In this document: piece by piece, positions 23,301 through 38,300 of the stretch | Layout of the letters: each line of letters begins with the position of its first letter | Numbering within the stretch: position 1 is the first letter of the stretch | NCBI RefSeq assembly: GCF_025602895.1 | Contig: NW_026516212.1 | Location: 558,001-622,000, forward strand | From: Polychytrium aggregatum | Taxonomy: Eukaryota; Chytridiomycota; Chytridiomycetes; Polychytriales | Direction of reading: 5' to 3' | DNA length: 64,000 nt | Position numbers and translations under genes: made by a program | The notes under the pieces: generated by a model | What the model saw: the letters and a program-made list of their open reading frames with translations, nothing else | The model's database searches: none | Told to the model about the DNA's origin: nothing

Positions 23301-26300
23301 GAGGAGTTTGAAGCACTGTTTGCCCACACATTCTCGATCAAGAACAACCAGCCTTTCCTTGACAGCATCAACAAAGCCTATGCCCGAAAGAACTGGGATA
23401 TGCTCCTCATGGGCTTCCAGAGTGCCGTCAAGATGGCCGAGAAGCTCTTTGAGAAGCAGCGTGCTCAGTCCAACGCCGAAGGCGACCGCACTAGCTCCCC
23501 GACCAGCACCAGCGCTGAAGTTACAGATCCTCAGCCACCCTTGTCAAAGAAGGCGAAAAAGAACAAGCCAAAGAAGCAGCTCGATGAAGGCCTTCAGCTT
23601 GCGTGGGAGCGCTTTAGCATCAATGTCAGCCAGTTCGCCGCCCAGCGCGACCAGATCCAGCGTCAATTTTTGTTCATGTTTGTGGAAGGTGCGCTCGTGA
23701 AGGCCATCAAGGAGGGTCACTGGGTACTCTTGGACGAAATCAACCTGGCTACATCGGAAACACTTGAGTGTCTCAGCGGCCTTCTCCAAAATGCAAGTGG
23801 CAGCCTGCTGCTTCTTGAGCGAGGCGACACCAAGCCCATTGATCGCCACGAAGGATTCCGACTGTTTGCATGCATGAATCCTGCCAATGACGCCGGCAAG
23901 CGCGATCTGCCTCCAGGCTTACGATCCCGATTTACCGAGTTTTGGGTTGACAGCCCGGACTCGGATCCGTTGGACCTGCAAATGATTGTCCGTCAGTATC
24001 TGAAAGACCACCTTGTCCCCGGCGACATGATCGTCACCGATCTTGCCGAGTTCTACCAAGCTGCAAAGCTTGCAAGCGACAACAAGCTCTACGATGGGGC
24101 AGGTCATCGTGTCCACCTCTCCATCCGTACCCTTTCGCGGGCGTTGACCTATGGTGTCCACGCCGCCGCTGTCTATGGCCTGCGTCGCGGATTGTACGAA
24201 GGCATCCACATGACCTTTGGCACCCAGCTCGGCAAGGAGAGCAAGCGTGTCATGGAGACCCTGATTGATGAGCACTTGCTGAAGAGCGTCCGCAACCGCG
24301 ACGCCTTTCTCCGCCAAGTTCCGCGCGCACCGAGCGGCGGAGGCGACGGCGGCTTGAATCACGTCCTCTTCGAAAGCTTCTGGCTTGAAAAGGGCAACCT
24401 CGAAATCCCCGACTCTATCCCAGAATACGTTCTCACTCCCTCGGTGGAGTCCAACTTGCGCAATCTGGCCCGAGCTGTCATGAGTCAAAAGTACCCGGTC
24501 CTGATTCAAGGTCCCACCAGCGCCGGCAAAACCAGTATGATCGAGTATCTCGCCAAACGAACAGGGCACCGCTTTGTCCGCATCAACAATCACGACCACA
24601 CCGATCTACAGGAGTATCTCGGCAGCTATGTCCCTGATCGAGACGGAAAGCTTGTGTTTCGAGAGGTACGACTCGGGGTTGGTGCGCAGGGCTCGAGTTC
24701 GAGTGCGCGATCGATTGAGGCAACCTCGTCGCCATTGGCTTTCGGCTAAGCGTGCGGTCGCCTGCATCACTCTCTTGAACGGGCCCATCGATTCCTTCCG
24801 ATCGACACTCGCTCTGAGTTTGGATCATCTCTGGCGATCCCTCACGGGCGGTGGCTTCCCATTTGCTTTCCTGCGCTTACCTTTGTCTTTGGGTGCCTTT
24901 CGATCGACAGGGTGCCTTGGTCGAAGCGCTGCGTCGTGGCTACTGGATTGTTCTGGACGAGCTCAATCTGGCGCCGTCCGATGTACTTGAGGCCCTTAAC
25001 CGACTCTTGGATGATAATCGTGAGCTGCTCATACCAGAGACCCAGGAGATTGTTCGGCCACATCCCCATTTCATGCTCTTTGCGACCCAGAATCCACCCG
25101 GCTTGTACGGAGGCCGCAAAGTCCTTTCGCGTGCGTTCCGCAATCGTTTCTTGGAGCTTCACTTTGACGACATCCCTGAAGCCGAGTTGACAACGATTCT
25201 TGAGCAGCGATGTCGCATCGCCCCTTCATATGCCGTCAAGTTGGTTGCGGCCTATCGCGAGCTCATGGCATCCCGGGTCAAGAGCCGGGTCTTTGAAGGA
25301 AAGCATGGCTTTGTCACATTGCGCGATCTTTTCCGCTGGGCTTTGCGAGAAGCTGTGGGCTACGAGGAACTCGCCCGTAACGGATTCATGATCCTTGGCG
25401 AGCGCTGCCGACAGAACGACGAGAAGGAAGTTGTGCGTCAAGCCATCGAAAAGGTCATGAAGGTGAAACTCAGCATGGACGAATACTACGAAGCCGAGTT
25501 TTCCCGCATCCATTCTGCGCACCTGAACAAGGGCCAAAGTTTCGGTGACGGGGTCGTTTGGACCAGAGCGATGAAGAAACTTGTCGTTATGGTTATGGCA
25601 TGTATCAGCAACAAGGAACCCACGCTTCTGGTCGGTGAAACAGGCTGCGGCAAGACTACGGTTTGTGAACTGCTGGCGCGGGCCTCTGGCCGCGATCTGG
25701 TAATGGTCAATGCGCACCAGCACAGCGAGACAAGCGATTTCCTCGGCAGCCAGCGGCCCGTCCGTGGCCGAGACGTCATTGAACGCGAGGTTAGGGGAAT
25801 CCTGAACTCTGCCGCCGAAGCCTATCCGGACCTCGGGCTGGATATCGGTGCTGGCAGCATGGAAGATCTCATCAGCCAGTTCGAAGGTTTCTTCAGCCGC
25901 CAGACTGATGGTGGACCGGCTGACGAATCAATCTCTGCAGCCCTTGGGCGCCTCCAAACGCTCAAGCCAAGAGTCAAGGCTCTCTTTGAGTGGCATGACG
26001 GCCCCCTCGTCCAGGCTATGAAGAAGGGCCGGTTTTTCCTCCTCGATGAAATCTCCCTTGCCGACGACTCGGTCCTTGAGCGCCTCAACTCGGTGCTTGA
26101 GCCTTCTCGCTTACTTGTTCTAGCCGAGAAAGGCTGCGACTCGGATGGCGTTGGCGTCGAAGAGATCTACGGCTCCGAGGGCTTTGAGTTTTTGGCGACG
26201 ATGAATCCCGGCGGAGACTATGGCAAGAAGGAGCTGTCTCCGGCCCTCCGAAACCGCTTCACCGAGATATGGGTTCCTTCAGTAACCGATCAGGACGACT

Positions 26301-29300
26301 TGAAGGCTATCATAACGAGCAAACTGGGACCACAGGCGGGGCTCTCTGAGGATCAAACTGTCGCCGACGCTCTGTTGGAGTTTATCGACTCTTTCTCTCA
26401 ATGGATTCACCGACCACGCGAGACCGTCGTCAGTATGCGCGACATTCTGGCTTGGGTCCAGTTCATGAACGTTTCTGGTGAGTTTGCTGGTACTCGACGA
26501 TCCACCGCGATGTTGTGCCTCACCTTGGAGGGTATTGCAATTCAAGCTGCAGCAATCTTCCATATAGCTAACAGCTCCATGTTCTCCCTCTTTTCGCATG
26601 CTGATCGATGCGGTCGCCGTGCCATCCGGCTGATTCCGTAGCCCCCAACATTGGCTGGCCAAGTGCGTTTGTGAACGGCGGCGAAATGGTGATTGTCGAC
26701 GGAATCGGCGTCAATCCGCTGTATGGCATCTCCGGCGGCGGCGAAACCTCGATCGAGCTGAGGAAACTCTGCCTCGAGAAGCTGCGCGGGCTTGTCAACA
26801 TGACCCGAGGCCAGCTCATCGAATCGTCTACATTTGTCGACTCGACCGATCGCTGGGGTATCGAACCCTTTGCCATCTCCATGGGCCCTCACTCGCCCAA
26901 GCCAGTCCAGTTCGCCATGAAGGCACCCACGACGATGAACAACTGCAAGCGAGTCCTACGGGCGCTCCAGCTGAGCAAGCCGATTCTGCTCGAAGGTTCC
27001 CCAGGCGTCGGCAAGACTTCGCTCATTTCGTCGCTGGCAAGTGTCACAGGCCACAATCTTGTCCGAATCAACCTCTCCGAGCAGACAGATTTGATGGATC
27101 TCTTTGGAAGTGACCTGCCCGTGGAGGGAGGAAGTGGCGGAGAGTTTGCATGGCGAGATGGACCCTTCCTTCGAGCCATGCAAATGGGAGACTGGGTTTT
27201 GCTGGACGAACTCAATCTCGCCAGCCAGCAAGTTCTCGAAGGCCTCAACGCCTGTCTCGATCATCGTGCGGCTGTCTACATCCCCGAGCTTGATCGAACG
27301 TTCGAGTGTCGCCCTGGATTCCGAGTCTTTGCTGCTCAGAATCCACAGTACCAGGGCGGTGGCCGCAAGGGCCTTCCAAAGTCGTTTGTCAATCGCTTCA
27401 CCCAGGTCTACGTTGAGGCCCTGACCATGGATGATCTCCACATGATCACCTGTAGCCTCAACCCCGATATCGACCCGGCGATTCTCAAGAAAATGATTGC
27501 CTTCAACGGCCGGATCCAAGACGAGGTTGTAGAACGCTGCCTCTGGGGCTGGAAGGGCGGCCCATGGGAGTTCAACCTCCGCGATGTTTTGCGCTGGGTC
27601 GAGTTGATGAAGAGCACCGGCCCTGGGGTCCGACCCAACATCTCGCATCCTGGCGAGTATTTGGAGATGGTGTTCTCGCATCGCATGCGCACCATTCCTG
27701 ATCGCGAACGCGTTCGCAGCATTTACCAAGAGTATTTTGGCGAGCTCCCCGAACAAAGCCAGCGCAAGCCGTCATGGTCCATATCGCCCGATTGGATCCA
27801 AGTGGGGCATGCCTTCCTTCCTCGCCACCGACATCGCGGACGAAGCGGCCAAGTATCGACCGATCATCTGCTCGCGCTGCATGATATCGCCTGTCCACTC
27901 GAGAGCGTGATGAAGGCTGTCGAAATGGGATGGATGACGCTGCTGACCGGGCCCACGGCCAGCGGCAAAACCAGTCTGGTTCGCTGGCTAGCCGCCGTGA
28001 CCGGGCACCGCCTCGAAGAGTTCGCCATGAACAGCGGCGTCGATACCGTCGAGCTGCTTGGTGGCTTTGAGCAAGCTGATCTGAAGCGCCGGGCCGAAGG
28101 GGTGCTCTCAAGCCTGTCACAGTCGATCGAGGGCGTGCTGCGGTGTCTGCTCGCCATGGGGGCTCACGATTCCGCCGCAGTGGACGCCGCTCGGCAGCTC
28201 CACGCCGATTGGGACTCTCTACGGTCGCAAGGCGATGACGGACGTCTGGATGGATCATTCGTCCTTTCGGTAATCGCAAGTCTGGAGTCTGTCGTCAACC
28301 AACTCTCACTGGACCTGGCCGCCTCGGGCCTGCCAACAATTCCTGGCATCCGCGGAGCTCTTGAGCAGTACCAAATGCTCTCCCAGCTCGGCGTCCACGG
28401 AGCTTTCGAGTGGATCGATGGCACCCTCCTGAGGGCAATGGAAAATGGGCACTGGGTCATGATCGACAATGTCAATTTCTGCCCGGCCAGCGTGCTCGAC
28501 CGTCTCAATCCCCTACTCGAGCCCAACGGCGTTCTCCTCATCAGCGAGCGCGGCCTGATCAACGACGAAGTCAAGGTCGTCAAGCCCCATCCGGACTTTA
28601 GGATCTTCATGACGATGGATCCCAAGTTCGGAGAAGTCTCCCGAGCAATGCGAAATCGCGCGGTGGAGATCAGTTTGATGAGCTTCAACTGGGCCGAGAC
28701 CGACGTGAGCTCCGAACGGCATGCCCATACTGGCGCAGACGTACTTACGATCCTCAATTCTCTTGGCCTGCCTGGCGAATCGCTCCCTCGACTGGTTCAC
28801 AAGACCCATGGCTCTGTTGCGGACAGCATCTCCGCGTTAGGCCTCCCGGCCAATATGGCTCCGGATCCTAAGGACTTGGTGACCTTTGGGCACTTTGTTG
28901 TTGAAAATGTCCAGCGCGGCATCGCTCTTCAAGATGCCCTCGAGAACGCTGTCCGCGATGTCTACCTCAATCCACGAGGCGATGTATTGGACGTGGACCA
29001 GTGTCTGATTACTCTCCGGCCGCTCTTTGCAGATGCCCAGTCCGCTCAAATGCTGTCCCTCGGTCGGTGGCCTCACCAACCTGCAGGAGCAATCCTGGTG
29101 GACGAATCGCACCTGGGTCGCGTTTCCGTGGATGGTGCACACTGCTTGCACTCGATGCTTTCAGACACCTCGATCCCGCGTGGAACGACGCTGGTCGAGG
29201 CTGCAGGCTGGTACTTTGTTGAGCACACGTCGCTCCAGGACCTCGCCACTCGAAAAGCCTGGCTCCGATACGTTGGAGGCCTTGCGCCCCAGTCCTACAT

Positions 29301-32300
29301 GGCGGAATTTTTGTTCAAGCAACTCGAGTACGAATTCACGCCTGGAAGTCTCCTTGACGATATTGTCAGACTTGAGCAGCGCACTGCTGAGGCGTGCAGC
29401 CTCCAAGCGTCGCTTTGCTCGGCACAGGTTCGTTCCGCATCGCCCTGTGGCGAATGCTTTAGCCAGACCGAGTCCGAGCCCCACAACAAGGCGTCGGGAT
29501 GCGGGAGTGCTTGAGAAGGTGTCCAGTGGCTCTGCGTCTCATTCTGTCTCTATCACTCTCCCGTGTTTAGCCGGTTGATTTGCGCGGGAACAGTGTTCTG
29601 TGGAAGCGACTGCTCAAGGGGTCAGACCAAGTTCATCTCTATGAATACGGACTCGAGCTGCTGCATATTTTCCGGCACGTTCGTTTCCGCCGATTCGTTG
29701 AAGAGCGTGTCTATCAAGCGAGTCGGACAATCAAAATCGGCGACCTGTCGGTGGTGCAAAGGTCGTATGCGCTGAGCAGCGGACGCATCACCGAGTCTCA
29801 GCTTGGGCACGAGATCGTCCGTCATCTGCATCCTCTATTTTTGTACGTGGGCGATATGCTCTTGGCCATGGTCGAGCATTGCCGCTCATCCATTTCTCAA
29901 GCGGTAAGTCTACAAGGAATCCCCAGCTTTCCTTGTGCCGATCAACCGCGCGTTCACACGGGGAGTGGTGTTGGTTCGTCAGGTATGAACCGGCGATTCT
30001 AAGCAGTCCGTGTCCAACTTTCCAGATGCTCGAACATATGCGACTTATTCTCGATCGCTATGATAGCCTCTGGCTATCGGTGCAAAGTCGGGATGTGGAT
30101 TTCTCGAGTCTCAGCATCTGCATCAAGCGGCTGAACAAGGCTCTGGCTAAGGCCGGTGTGATTGCCAACCCCCAAGAAGATCCACTTCAGCGACGTTTGC
30201 ACCAGGTGGTGGATGCTGCCGCGCGGACGCTCAAGCTCGACTCGGCGCAGTCCAACTCGGCGATATGGCGGCACTGTCGCGTGTCGACCCTGCGATACCA
30301 AGACCTGGCCGACACCGAGAGCAAGTTGGTGTCCCTCGACAGACGATTCGACCTTGTGCATCAGCCCCTGGAAGGTACTGAGCTGAGTCCCCTGGATTTT
30401 CCACCATTCTGCGCCAGCGCGTTTGCTTGCTTGGAGTTCGACTGTGACTAAACTGTCGTTTTTGCCCTCATTGCTTCTATTGCCTTCGCTCTCAGACTGG
30501 ATCCTTCACCATTCGCTCATACTCGATGAAGCGATAAAATCGTCGATTGTCGAAGGTATCTCCACGCTCTATTATCTCAACGAAGCACCTCAGTCGGAGC
30601 AAGAACAACTCCTGAGGGTCCTCGAGTCTGTTCATGAGGTAGGCCATTTATTTCGTGCCCTCTAATCGAAACGGGTTGTTGTGCCAGAGTGCATCAGCAG
30701 CTTGGATTCGGGTGAAATTTTGTGCTTATCCGCCGCTCCGCCTTACAGCAAATCCAGGCCAAGGTCGAAAAGGATGCCAACGATCTGGAAATGCGTCGCC
30801 CTCAAATGTCAGTCACTACAGCCGATGATACGGTCCTCAAGTCGCTCTACCCTGTTCCGATCCCCTGGCTTGTGGAAATGTCTCCCAGACTTGCGCAGCT
30901 GGGAGTGCTGCCGGTGCACGATGGATCTGCCTTGTTCAGGGAAGCCCAGTATGTTGGCATACTCTTTGAACTCGCGGAAGGAAGCAAAAGCATCGATGAA
31001 ATCAAAGTAAGCAAAGCAGCTGATCGAGCCGAACCAGACTGGACCGATACGGTATCGCCTGCCACTACTATCCGAACTCTGACCCTGCATCTTTGGTTCA
31101 GTCCACACTATTGCAGCTTGTTCCGGATCTGTCTCGGTACCTTGCTGCATCTTTGGCCGACACAACTCGCTCCCCTGTGAGCTTGGAGGCTTGGCAGCGG
31201 CTGATCTGGATATGTGATTCAAAAAGTCTGGCCATAACAGGTATACTTCTTGCCTCTCTATTATCCCTCGCTTGATCTGGCCAGGCAGGTTGCCGGAGGC
31301 ACCAGCATCATAGCCATTGCGTAGTGTTCTGGGTCACTGCAGTTTGCGCATTCACAATCCTCTCATATCCATGGTGTGCTCTGTGACAAGCGGTATCGAT
31401 GAACACCCGTCCGTCGTGCCCAACTAACGTATGGCTGGTGCCCAATATCGCAATCGCACAGATGATGGATTGGTGCCATTCCTCCGGGCTATCCTCCAAG
31501 ATGTTGTTTACAAGTGGAGTAGCGCCCTTTGGCACAATGCCACAAGTGTTTGGCTGAACCAGATTCGTAACCCAAGAATTGGCTCTGGACTCAATGGAGA
31601 TGCCGTCGCGCTTATGCTTGTGGATGCTGACTCGAAGGTTCGTACCTGGACACTGATGCGCGCATCTCAGTGGCCTGTTGGTGATGGAACTGGCGGCAGC
31701 GTCGCTCCCAGGCGCTTCATGATCAACCAGCGCCAGCTCTGATATGGGATGACTTTCTTTCACAGACCTCGGCCCGAAGCCCCCTTGGCCCAAGCATCCT
31801 TTGCCAGGGTTTCAATACCGCCTTCTTTGTTCATTTGCTGTAAGACAGTTGCCTGTCGTGAATCATAAGACCGCTTGATCACGGCGTCCTCGTGCCATGG
31901 ATGCATTTGCAGGTCGCTCTGATAGTGTGCTCTCTGTAATCTTATTTCATTCGAATGTGCTCTTTGTCGCGGTATCTGATGCCTCTGTACGCATTATCTT
32001 GTATAGCTCCTCCCTGTCGTCCACGCCCATTTACTCCTTTGTCGCAAAGCGACTGCAAGCCCAACAGCTCTTGGCTCACGCTTCGTCGTCGATGTACGGG
32101 CGCGACTTGTCGAGTGAGCGTGCATCGCTGCTCCTTGTTCTTATCTCCTCGGTAATCCATGTAAGTTCTCAAGCTGCATACACGTGCCAATGCTCTCGGT
32201 GTCATTGCCACGCGAAAGGTGCTCGGCCCTCATTGCCACAGCTTCCAGGGGACGATTCGCCGCTCGTCGCTTGTTGCATTGGCGCCGCTAATTGTTTATC

Positions 32301-35300
32301 CCACGAAAACGACCATGTCATCACCGGCATTTCAGTACCTTGAAGCACGATATCAAGGTGATCGACCATCTTTCGCTGAGATTGTCCTGCAGAAACTCCG
32401 AACGGCTCGGACCAGTCTGCGAACCGGCGAAGCACCCGTCATGATGGTCGCTGACTCGCTCTCTGAGCTTGCCGGCCATCCCTCGGCCTCCGTCGACACC
32501 CCGTATCTCTGCAAATCGCTTGAGCAGCTGCAGTTGGCAGTCCCCGAGCCAAGTCTCGACAAAGGCAAGGCCGCGTCCAGCAAGGCCTGGATATACCTGG
32601 GTCTGGCCATGCTCCGGGCATACGTGCCCGAGGTCCCAGTCGACCCCGCCGCTGCCCCCGCGGTCAAGTATCGTTTCGCCGCCGAGAGCCTCGCCCGGAT
32701 CGAAAGTGACATTCAAGTGCGCTTCAATATGGAACAGCTTTGCACCGGAAACAAGTCGAACCCAGCAATCGAGCGCCTTGTCGCCACGCGTCGGGAGCTC
32801 CAAGAGCTTCAGACCAAACTCTCGGCTCGCATTTCCTTGCGCCCGGAGCACTCGCAGATACTCGAGATCTTCAGTGACCTCAGAGTACTCTCGACCAGCG
32901 CCCTCTCAGACAACTCCATTCTGTCACTTCTCGCGGCATTCGACTCGGCCGATGCCCTGGAGGTCGAGAATGCACTCCAGCGCGAGTTGTCACTGCAGGA
33001 AACTCTAGCAGCGTACCTCGAGCGAATGGAGGCCAAGTACCCTCTGTACCGTGATATCTTGCAGCCGGTGTATGTGGCCGTCCAGCAAATCCGCTTGGGC
33101 CTGAAACTGCTCGTCAGCGACATCAACTGCTCCGATGTCCACCTGACAGACCGTGCCTTCTCCTCGCTCTTGTGCTTTGTTGGAGATGATCTGTCGTCGA
33201 CCAACGGAGTCGCTCCTGTCATCGAAGGCTCGCTACGTAGCATCCGTCGCAACATCCAGATCTCCCAGGGTCAATCCGACAAGAAGGGCAAAGTCCATGT
33301 CCAAGCCATCCTGGCGCTAATGCGTAGAGTTCTTTCGTCCTCGCTGATCCGAGGTGCACCGGGCAAGCCCATGCTCTCGGCCGCTCATGCACTCATGGGC
33401 GAGCTTGTCGATGTCTGGGGACTCGCTGAACAGCGTCGGGTCGAGCGCCAGAAGGAAGAAGACGAGCTCTTCAAGTACAAGCAGCGCTCGCATGATATTG
33501 GCACCGAAGACGAACTCCTCGAAGGAGAATTCAAGGAGATATTCCCGGATTTTTACGGCGAGTACTCAGACGTTATCGCGGCCGGCCTACCTCCGCTGAA
33601 CCAAGAGCCCGACGGCGATGGCAAGAAGGATCCCAGCAAGGACATGGACTTTGAAGAAGCCGGCGTCGACGAGGCGTTTGCTGTGCGGCATATTCATGCG
33701 GAGCTGATTGACACCTGGGACGCCAATGGTTGCCAAACACGACCGTTTGAAGTCCATTGGAATGAGGCCATTTCCGATTCCTATGCCGTAGCCGGTGAGA
33801 TACTGCAGCTTCGCGAATGCCTGCCCTCACGTGGCATCGACTTCACCGCACATGGAGCCCATGTGTTCATGGCTCGCAAGCGATGCCTTGGCTTGGGCAC
33901 GTCCGAGGAACAGGATGGCCATTACGATTTCTACAAGGACGCCAATATCCCCGAGGCCCAGAAGATTCTACCGGTGCTGCAGTCATTCGATCTGCGCGTT
34001 TCTTCTCTGTTGGATCAGTGGCCTGATCACACTGTATTGCTCCAGCTCCTGGTGATTGCTCGTCGCATCTCAGCCTTTGCGGTCACATCGCCGATCATGA
34101 AGCTTCTCACGGGCCTGGAGCTTCTCTTGCAAAAATGCGACGACTGGGAGAGCTACGCGTCCAAGGAAGTTAGCCTCAAGGCGAACATGACCGAAATGAC
34201 AGCGCTCATCGTCGAGTGGCGAAGGCTCGAGCTCCGTTCCTGGAAGCAGCTACTGGAAGTCGAGGATCGCCGTGCCCAGGCACAGGCATCCAAGCTCTGG
34301 TTCCACTTGTACAAGGTTGTCATCGGCGTTGCCATGAACTCGGCCAGTGAGCAGGTATGGATGATCAATGCATGGTCCAGAGTGGGCGAGTATCTGACAA
34401 CCTGTGATCGAAGAAGCTTCTCGTTTTTTTCCGGTGGCGCGGGTGTCCATTTGAAGTGAAGTTGGCTCAAAGGCATGCCTACTTGTATCGACGCCACGGT
34501 CAACGACGCCTCGGATGGTTCCGCCGACGTCATTCCACTCACGACTGCATGTCTAATCACAACCGCCATTGCCCCCACCAGACCACTGATCACAACCAGG
34601 ACGATGCCTTGGTCAAAGAGCTACTCTCGACACTGGACCAACTCTGTCTCTCGTCTTCGCTCGGAGAGTTTGCGATCCGTCTGGGCATGATCAACAGCTT
34701 CCACCGACATCTCTCTGTGTGTGCCAAGCATGTTCCTGCCGGGCATCTCGGCCGCCTCACCTCTGTCTCCGACGTCTTGTGGAATGTGCTTCAGTACTAC
34801 TCGCAGTTCCTGCCCGAGATTGCAAACACCGTCGAGCGTCAGCGCAAGCCTATTCTGAAGGAGCTCCACGACTATGTCAAAATCGCGACCTGGAAAGATG
34901 TCAACGTGTACGCCCTGCGCGAGAGCTCCAACCGCACCCATCACCACCTCCACAAGTTTGTCAAGAAATACCGCGAGATACTTGCGCAGTCTGTGACCGA
35001 CACGATCCGAGCCAGCCAGCAGTCGGTGCCTCTCGATGGTGGCAAGTCTGTTCACGAAACCACCTCGGCTGCTGCCCAGCGCATTGCCACGACTCTAGAA
35101 CACACTCTATCGACAGAGACCACGGGTGCAGTGCCCACACAACCACCTTGGAATGGTACTCGGGACGTTTCTCAGTTGATGGCGCGGATGCAAAAGCTAT
35201 CTCAAAAACTCGGTACGCAGATCTCGGCCTCGATCGAGACCGCGAATGGCATCGACGATGTTGCTGGTTCAATACTGCAGCGCATCCAAGAGTTCCAGGA

Positions 35301-38300
35301 CGCCAATGCCACACTCGATCCCGCTTCCAAAGCTGCCAAGGGGCAAAAAGCCCTCCGCAAGAAGGCCCTGGTGGATCTGCTCAAATATCTGGCCCACTTG
35401 GGGCTGTCATCCCGCTGCATCCACAAGTACATGTACCAGCGCGAGTACAGTTATGTCTACTCTCTCCCTGCCGCTCAAGCAAGTCAGTGGATTGAGCTGC
35501 TCGGCAAGGCGTGCCCGTCAGGGCTGGAAAAGGATCTTGGATCTCTGTGGACAAAGGCCAACGACTACTACTTCCGGCTGCTTGCCCGGACTGCTGTGCT
35601 AAGAGAAGGCGCATTCTCGTGGTCGAGCGACCTCACAGACCGGGAGGTCGAGCGCACGGTCAGCAACGTAGAGCACCTCCTCCATCTCATCATGGAGGAG
35701 CGCCGAGTGATTTCCGAGTTTGGCAAGGAGCTCGAGGCAGCCGGCCGCTACGTGACTCAAATCCAGGCACTCGTGGCTCCCACAGAAACTGGCGATGCCG
35801 TGTCGATGCTGCCTGCCGAAGCAGCGCTCGAAGCTATCGAGCAATCCAAAACATCCGTGGACGAACTGGTGGTCCAACTTCGCCAGACCCGGATGCTGGT
35901 CAAAGCCCACCATTTCGCCGAAGCAGCCACCGCCAGCGACATGCTTGCTCAGATCGACAAGTGTATTGAGTCCTTGGCCGCGACCAAATCGAAAGCTGAC
36001 GCTTGGATGTGCTTGCTCGACACCTGGTGGATCAACCAGGCAAGCGCCGCCGCTGTGCCGAATACCGTTCTCTTGCTACTCAAGCAGAGCCAGGAGGCTG
36101 TTGGCGAGATTGTCTATGTGATCGACCAAGTCCTCGCTCGTCACCCGGAAACAGCATACATCCTGAGTCCCCTTCGACAAGCGGCTCTTGGCCATTCACA
36201 GCGGTTGCAGCGGCAGCCTACACTGGTCTCGGATGCGATCGATCCAGCGTCCAGCGATCTGGTATCGGTCTCTGGCGATAAGTTGGTGGACGCCATCCTG
36301 ATTGCGTTCCAGGAGCTGCGAATGAGTCCAACCAACAGTGTCCCGGAGAACAAGGCGCCTGCCCCTGGGGCCGACGGTGCGGCTGGCAATGAGGCCGACG
36401 AATTTGGCCTGTCCCAGGGTTTCATCTTGGACGAGCATCAGAAATTCCTCAAGGTCTTCAAGGCCAGCCCGCTTGCCAACGTCGTTACCGCAATTCAAAG
36501 TGTCCTCACGCCTCCGAACATGGGCTCGGCTGTCGCTGTCGAAGGACTGCACTCATCGTCAGTCGCTCTTCGCCACATTTGCCCGCTTCTGAAGCAGTAC
36601 CTTGCGGCTGCCGAGTACCGCATGTGCGAGCTGATGGTGTACCACAAATCCATCAACAAGCTGGCATATATTCTTTGCAACACATTCGCGTTGCTGCTCA
36701 AAAACGGCTTCTGCGTGCCACAGGCATCCGACGACAGCGCCGAGGGCGAAACTGAAGACAACGTTGATGGAACCGGCATCGGGGAGGGTGAGGGCAACAA
36801 AGACGTCAGCGATCAAATCGACAACCCGGAGCAGGTAGAGGGGACGCAGAACGAGCAGAAGCAACAGCCCAGCGGCGAGCCTGTCCCTGAAGAAGAGAAC
36901 GCTCTCGAAATGGATGAGGACTTTGATGGCCAAATCGAGGATGTCAAACGAGAAGCCGGCGACGATGACGACGACAAGGATGACGACGACGAAGAAGAAA
37001 ACGATGCTGCCGAGGAGCAAATGGGCGAACTCGATCGCGACGAAGCTGATGTTGTTGACGAGAAGCTCTGGGGCGATGATGACGACGATCAAATCGATAA
37101 GGACAACGAAAAGACGGAAAAGAATGCCTCGGTGGACTCCAAGGGCGGTGAGACTGAAACGGTTGCCAAAGATGAAAGCGGCCCCGACGATGAACAGCCT
37201 CCCGAACCGAAAGATGAAGCAGAAAAGCGCGAGCAGGATAGCAAACGCAACGCCGACAACGGCTCAGAGGCTTCGGATGACGAGAGCGACCATGTCAACG
37301 ATATCGAGGACGCCTTTGAAGATAGCCACGGAGTGGATATCAAGGACCGCGACCAGCCAGAGGAGCCCGATGGAGACGACGACATGGATCTCCCTGAAGA
37401 TATGAATCTCGATGGCGATGGCGACGAAAACGAAAACGAAAACGATGACGATGACGATGGCCACAATGACATGGAAATCGACCGCCCCGATGACGACGCC
37501 AAGCCCCGAGACGACGAGAAGAATGTCGGCGACAACGGCGATGCAGATAGCTCGGATGAAGAAGCAGCGGACGAAGCCGACGATGGCGAGGGCGACGACC
37601 ATGTTGACCAGATCGAAGATCAGCTTGATGAGTCGCCTACCGAGCAGCCAGGCGATAGATCCGACAACGATGAATCGTCTCAGCAGCCCGATGAGCCGGA
37701 GGAGCCGGAGGAGCCGGAGGCGCCGGATGAGGCTGCTGACCCAGCCAACAACAGCATGCAGCCCCACGGAGGAGAGGACCCAGCCGCAGACGAACAGGAC
37801 GAGTCCGAGGCCAAAGAAGACGATACCAAAGCTGTCGACGATCGCGAGCAATCTAGAGCCGAGCAGCCCCATGGCGTCGAGGGCCAGGCGGGACAGGTAT
37901 CAAACATCCAGTCTAGCGAGCCCACGACGGGAGAAGGGACTGGTGCCGACAACCAGGCTGCTGACGACTCATTCGAGCATGCCGATGCCAGCGAGGCCAA
38001 GCCCACCCAACGGCCCGCAGCCTCGCAGCAGCAGAAACAGAAACCGCGCAAACCCGATCCCAATCCGCGCAGGAGCCTTGGCGATGCACTCAAAAACTGG
38101 ATGTCCCGCCTCAAGTCCATCTCCGAAAGCTCCCAAGATCGCGCCGAAGAACCGCAGCAGTCCGAGCAGAACGAGCAGCCCCAAGTGGATGGCGATCAGG
38201 CAATGGACTATGAGTTTGTTCAAAACGATGACGAGGCCGCAGATGCCCAGGCACTCGATGCTGCCACCTCGGAGCAGATGTCTCAGATGGACCAAAAAGC

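Noticed and set aside
37264-37872. Leftward hydrophobic frames that look like membrane proteins (also 36559-37092 and 37969-38802)
   Set aside because: They are antisense to Asp/Glu codons of the midasin acidic linker; GAC/GAG read backwards gives Val/Leu/Ile.
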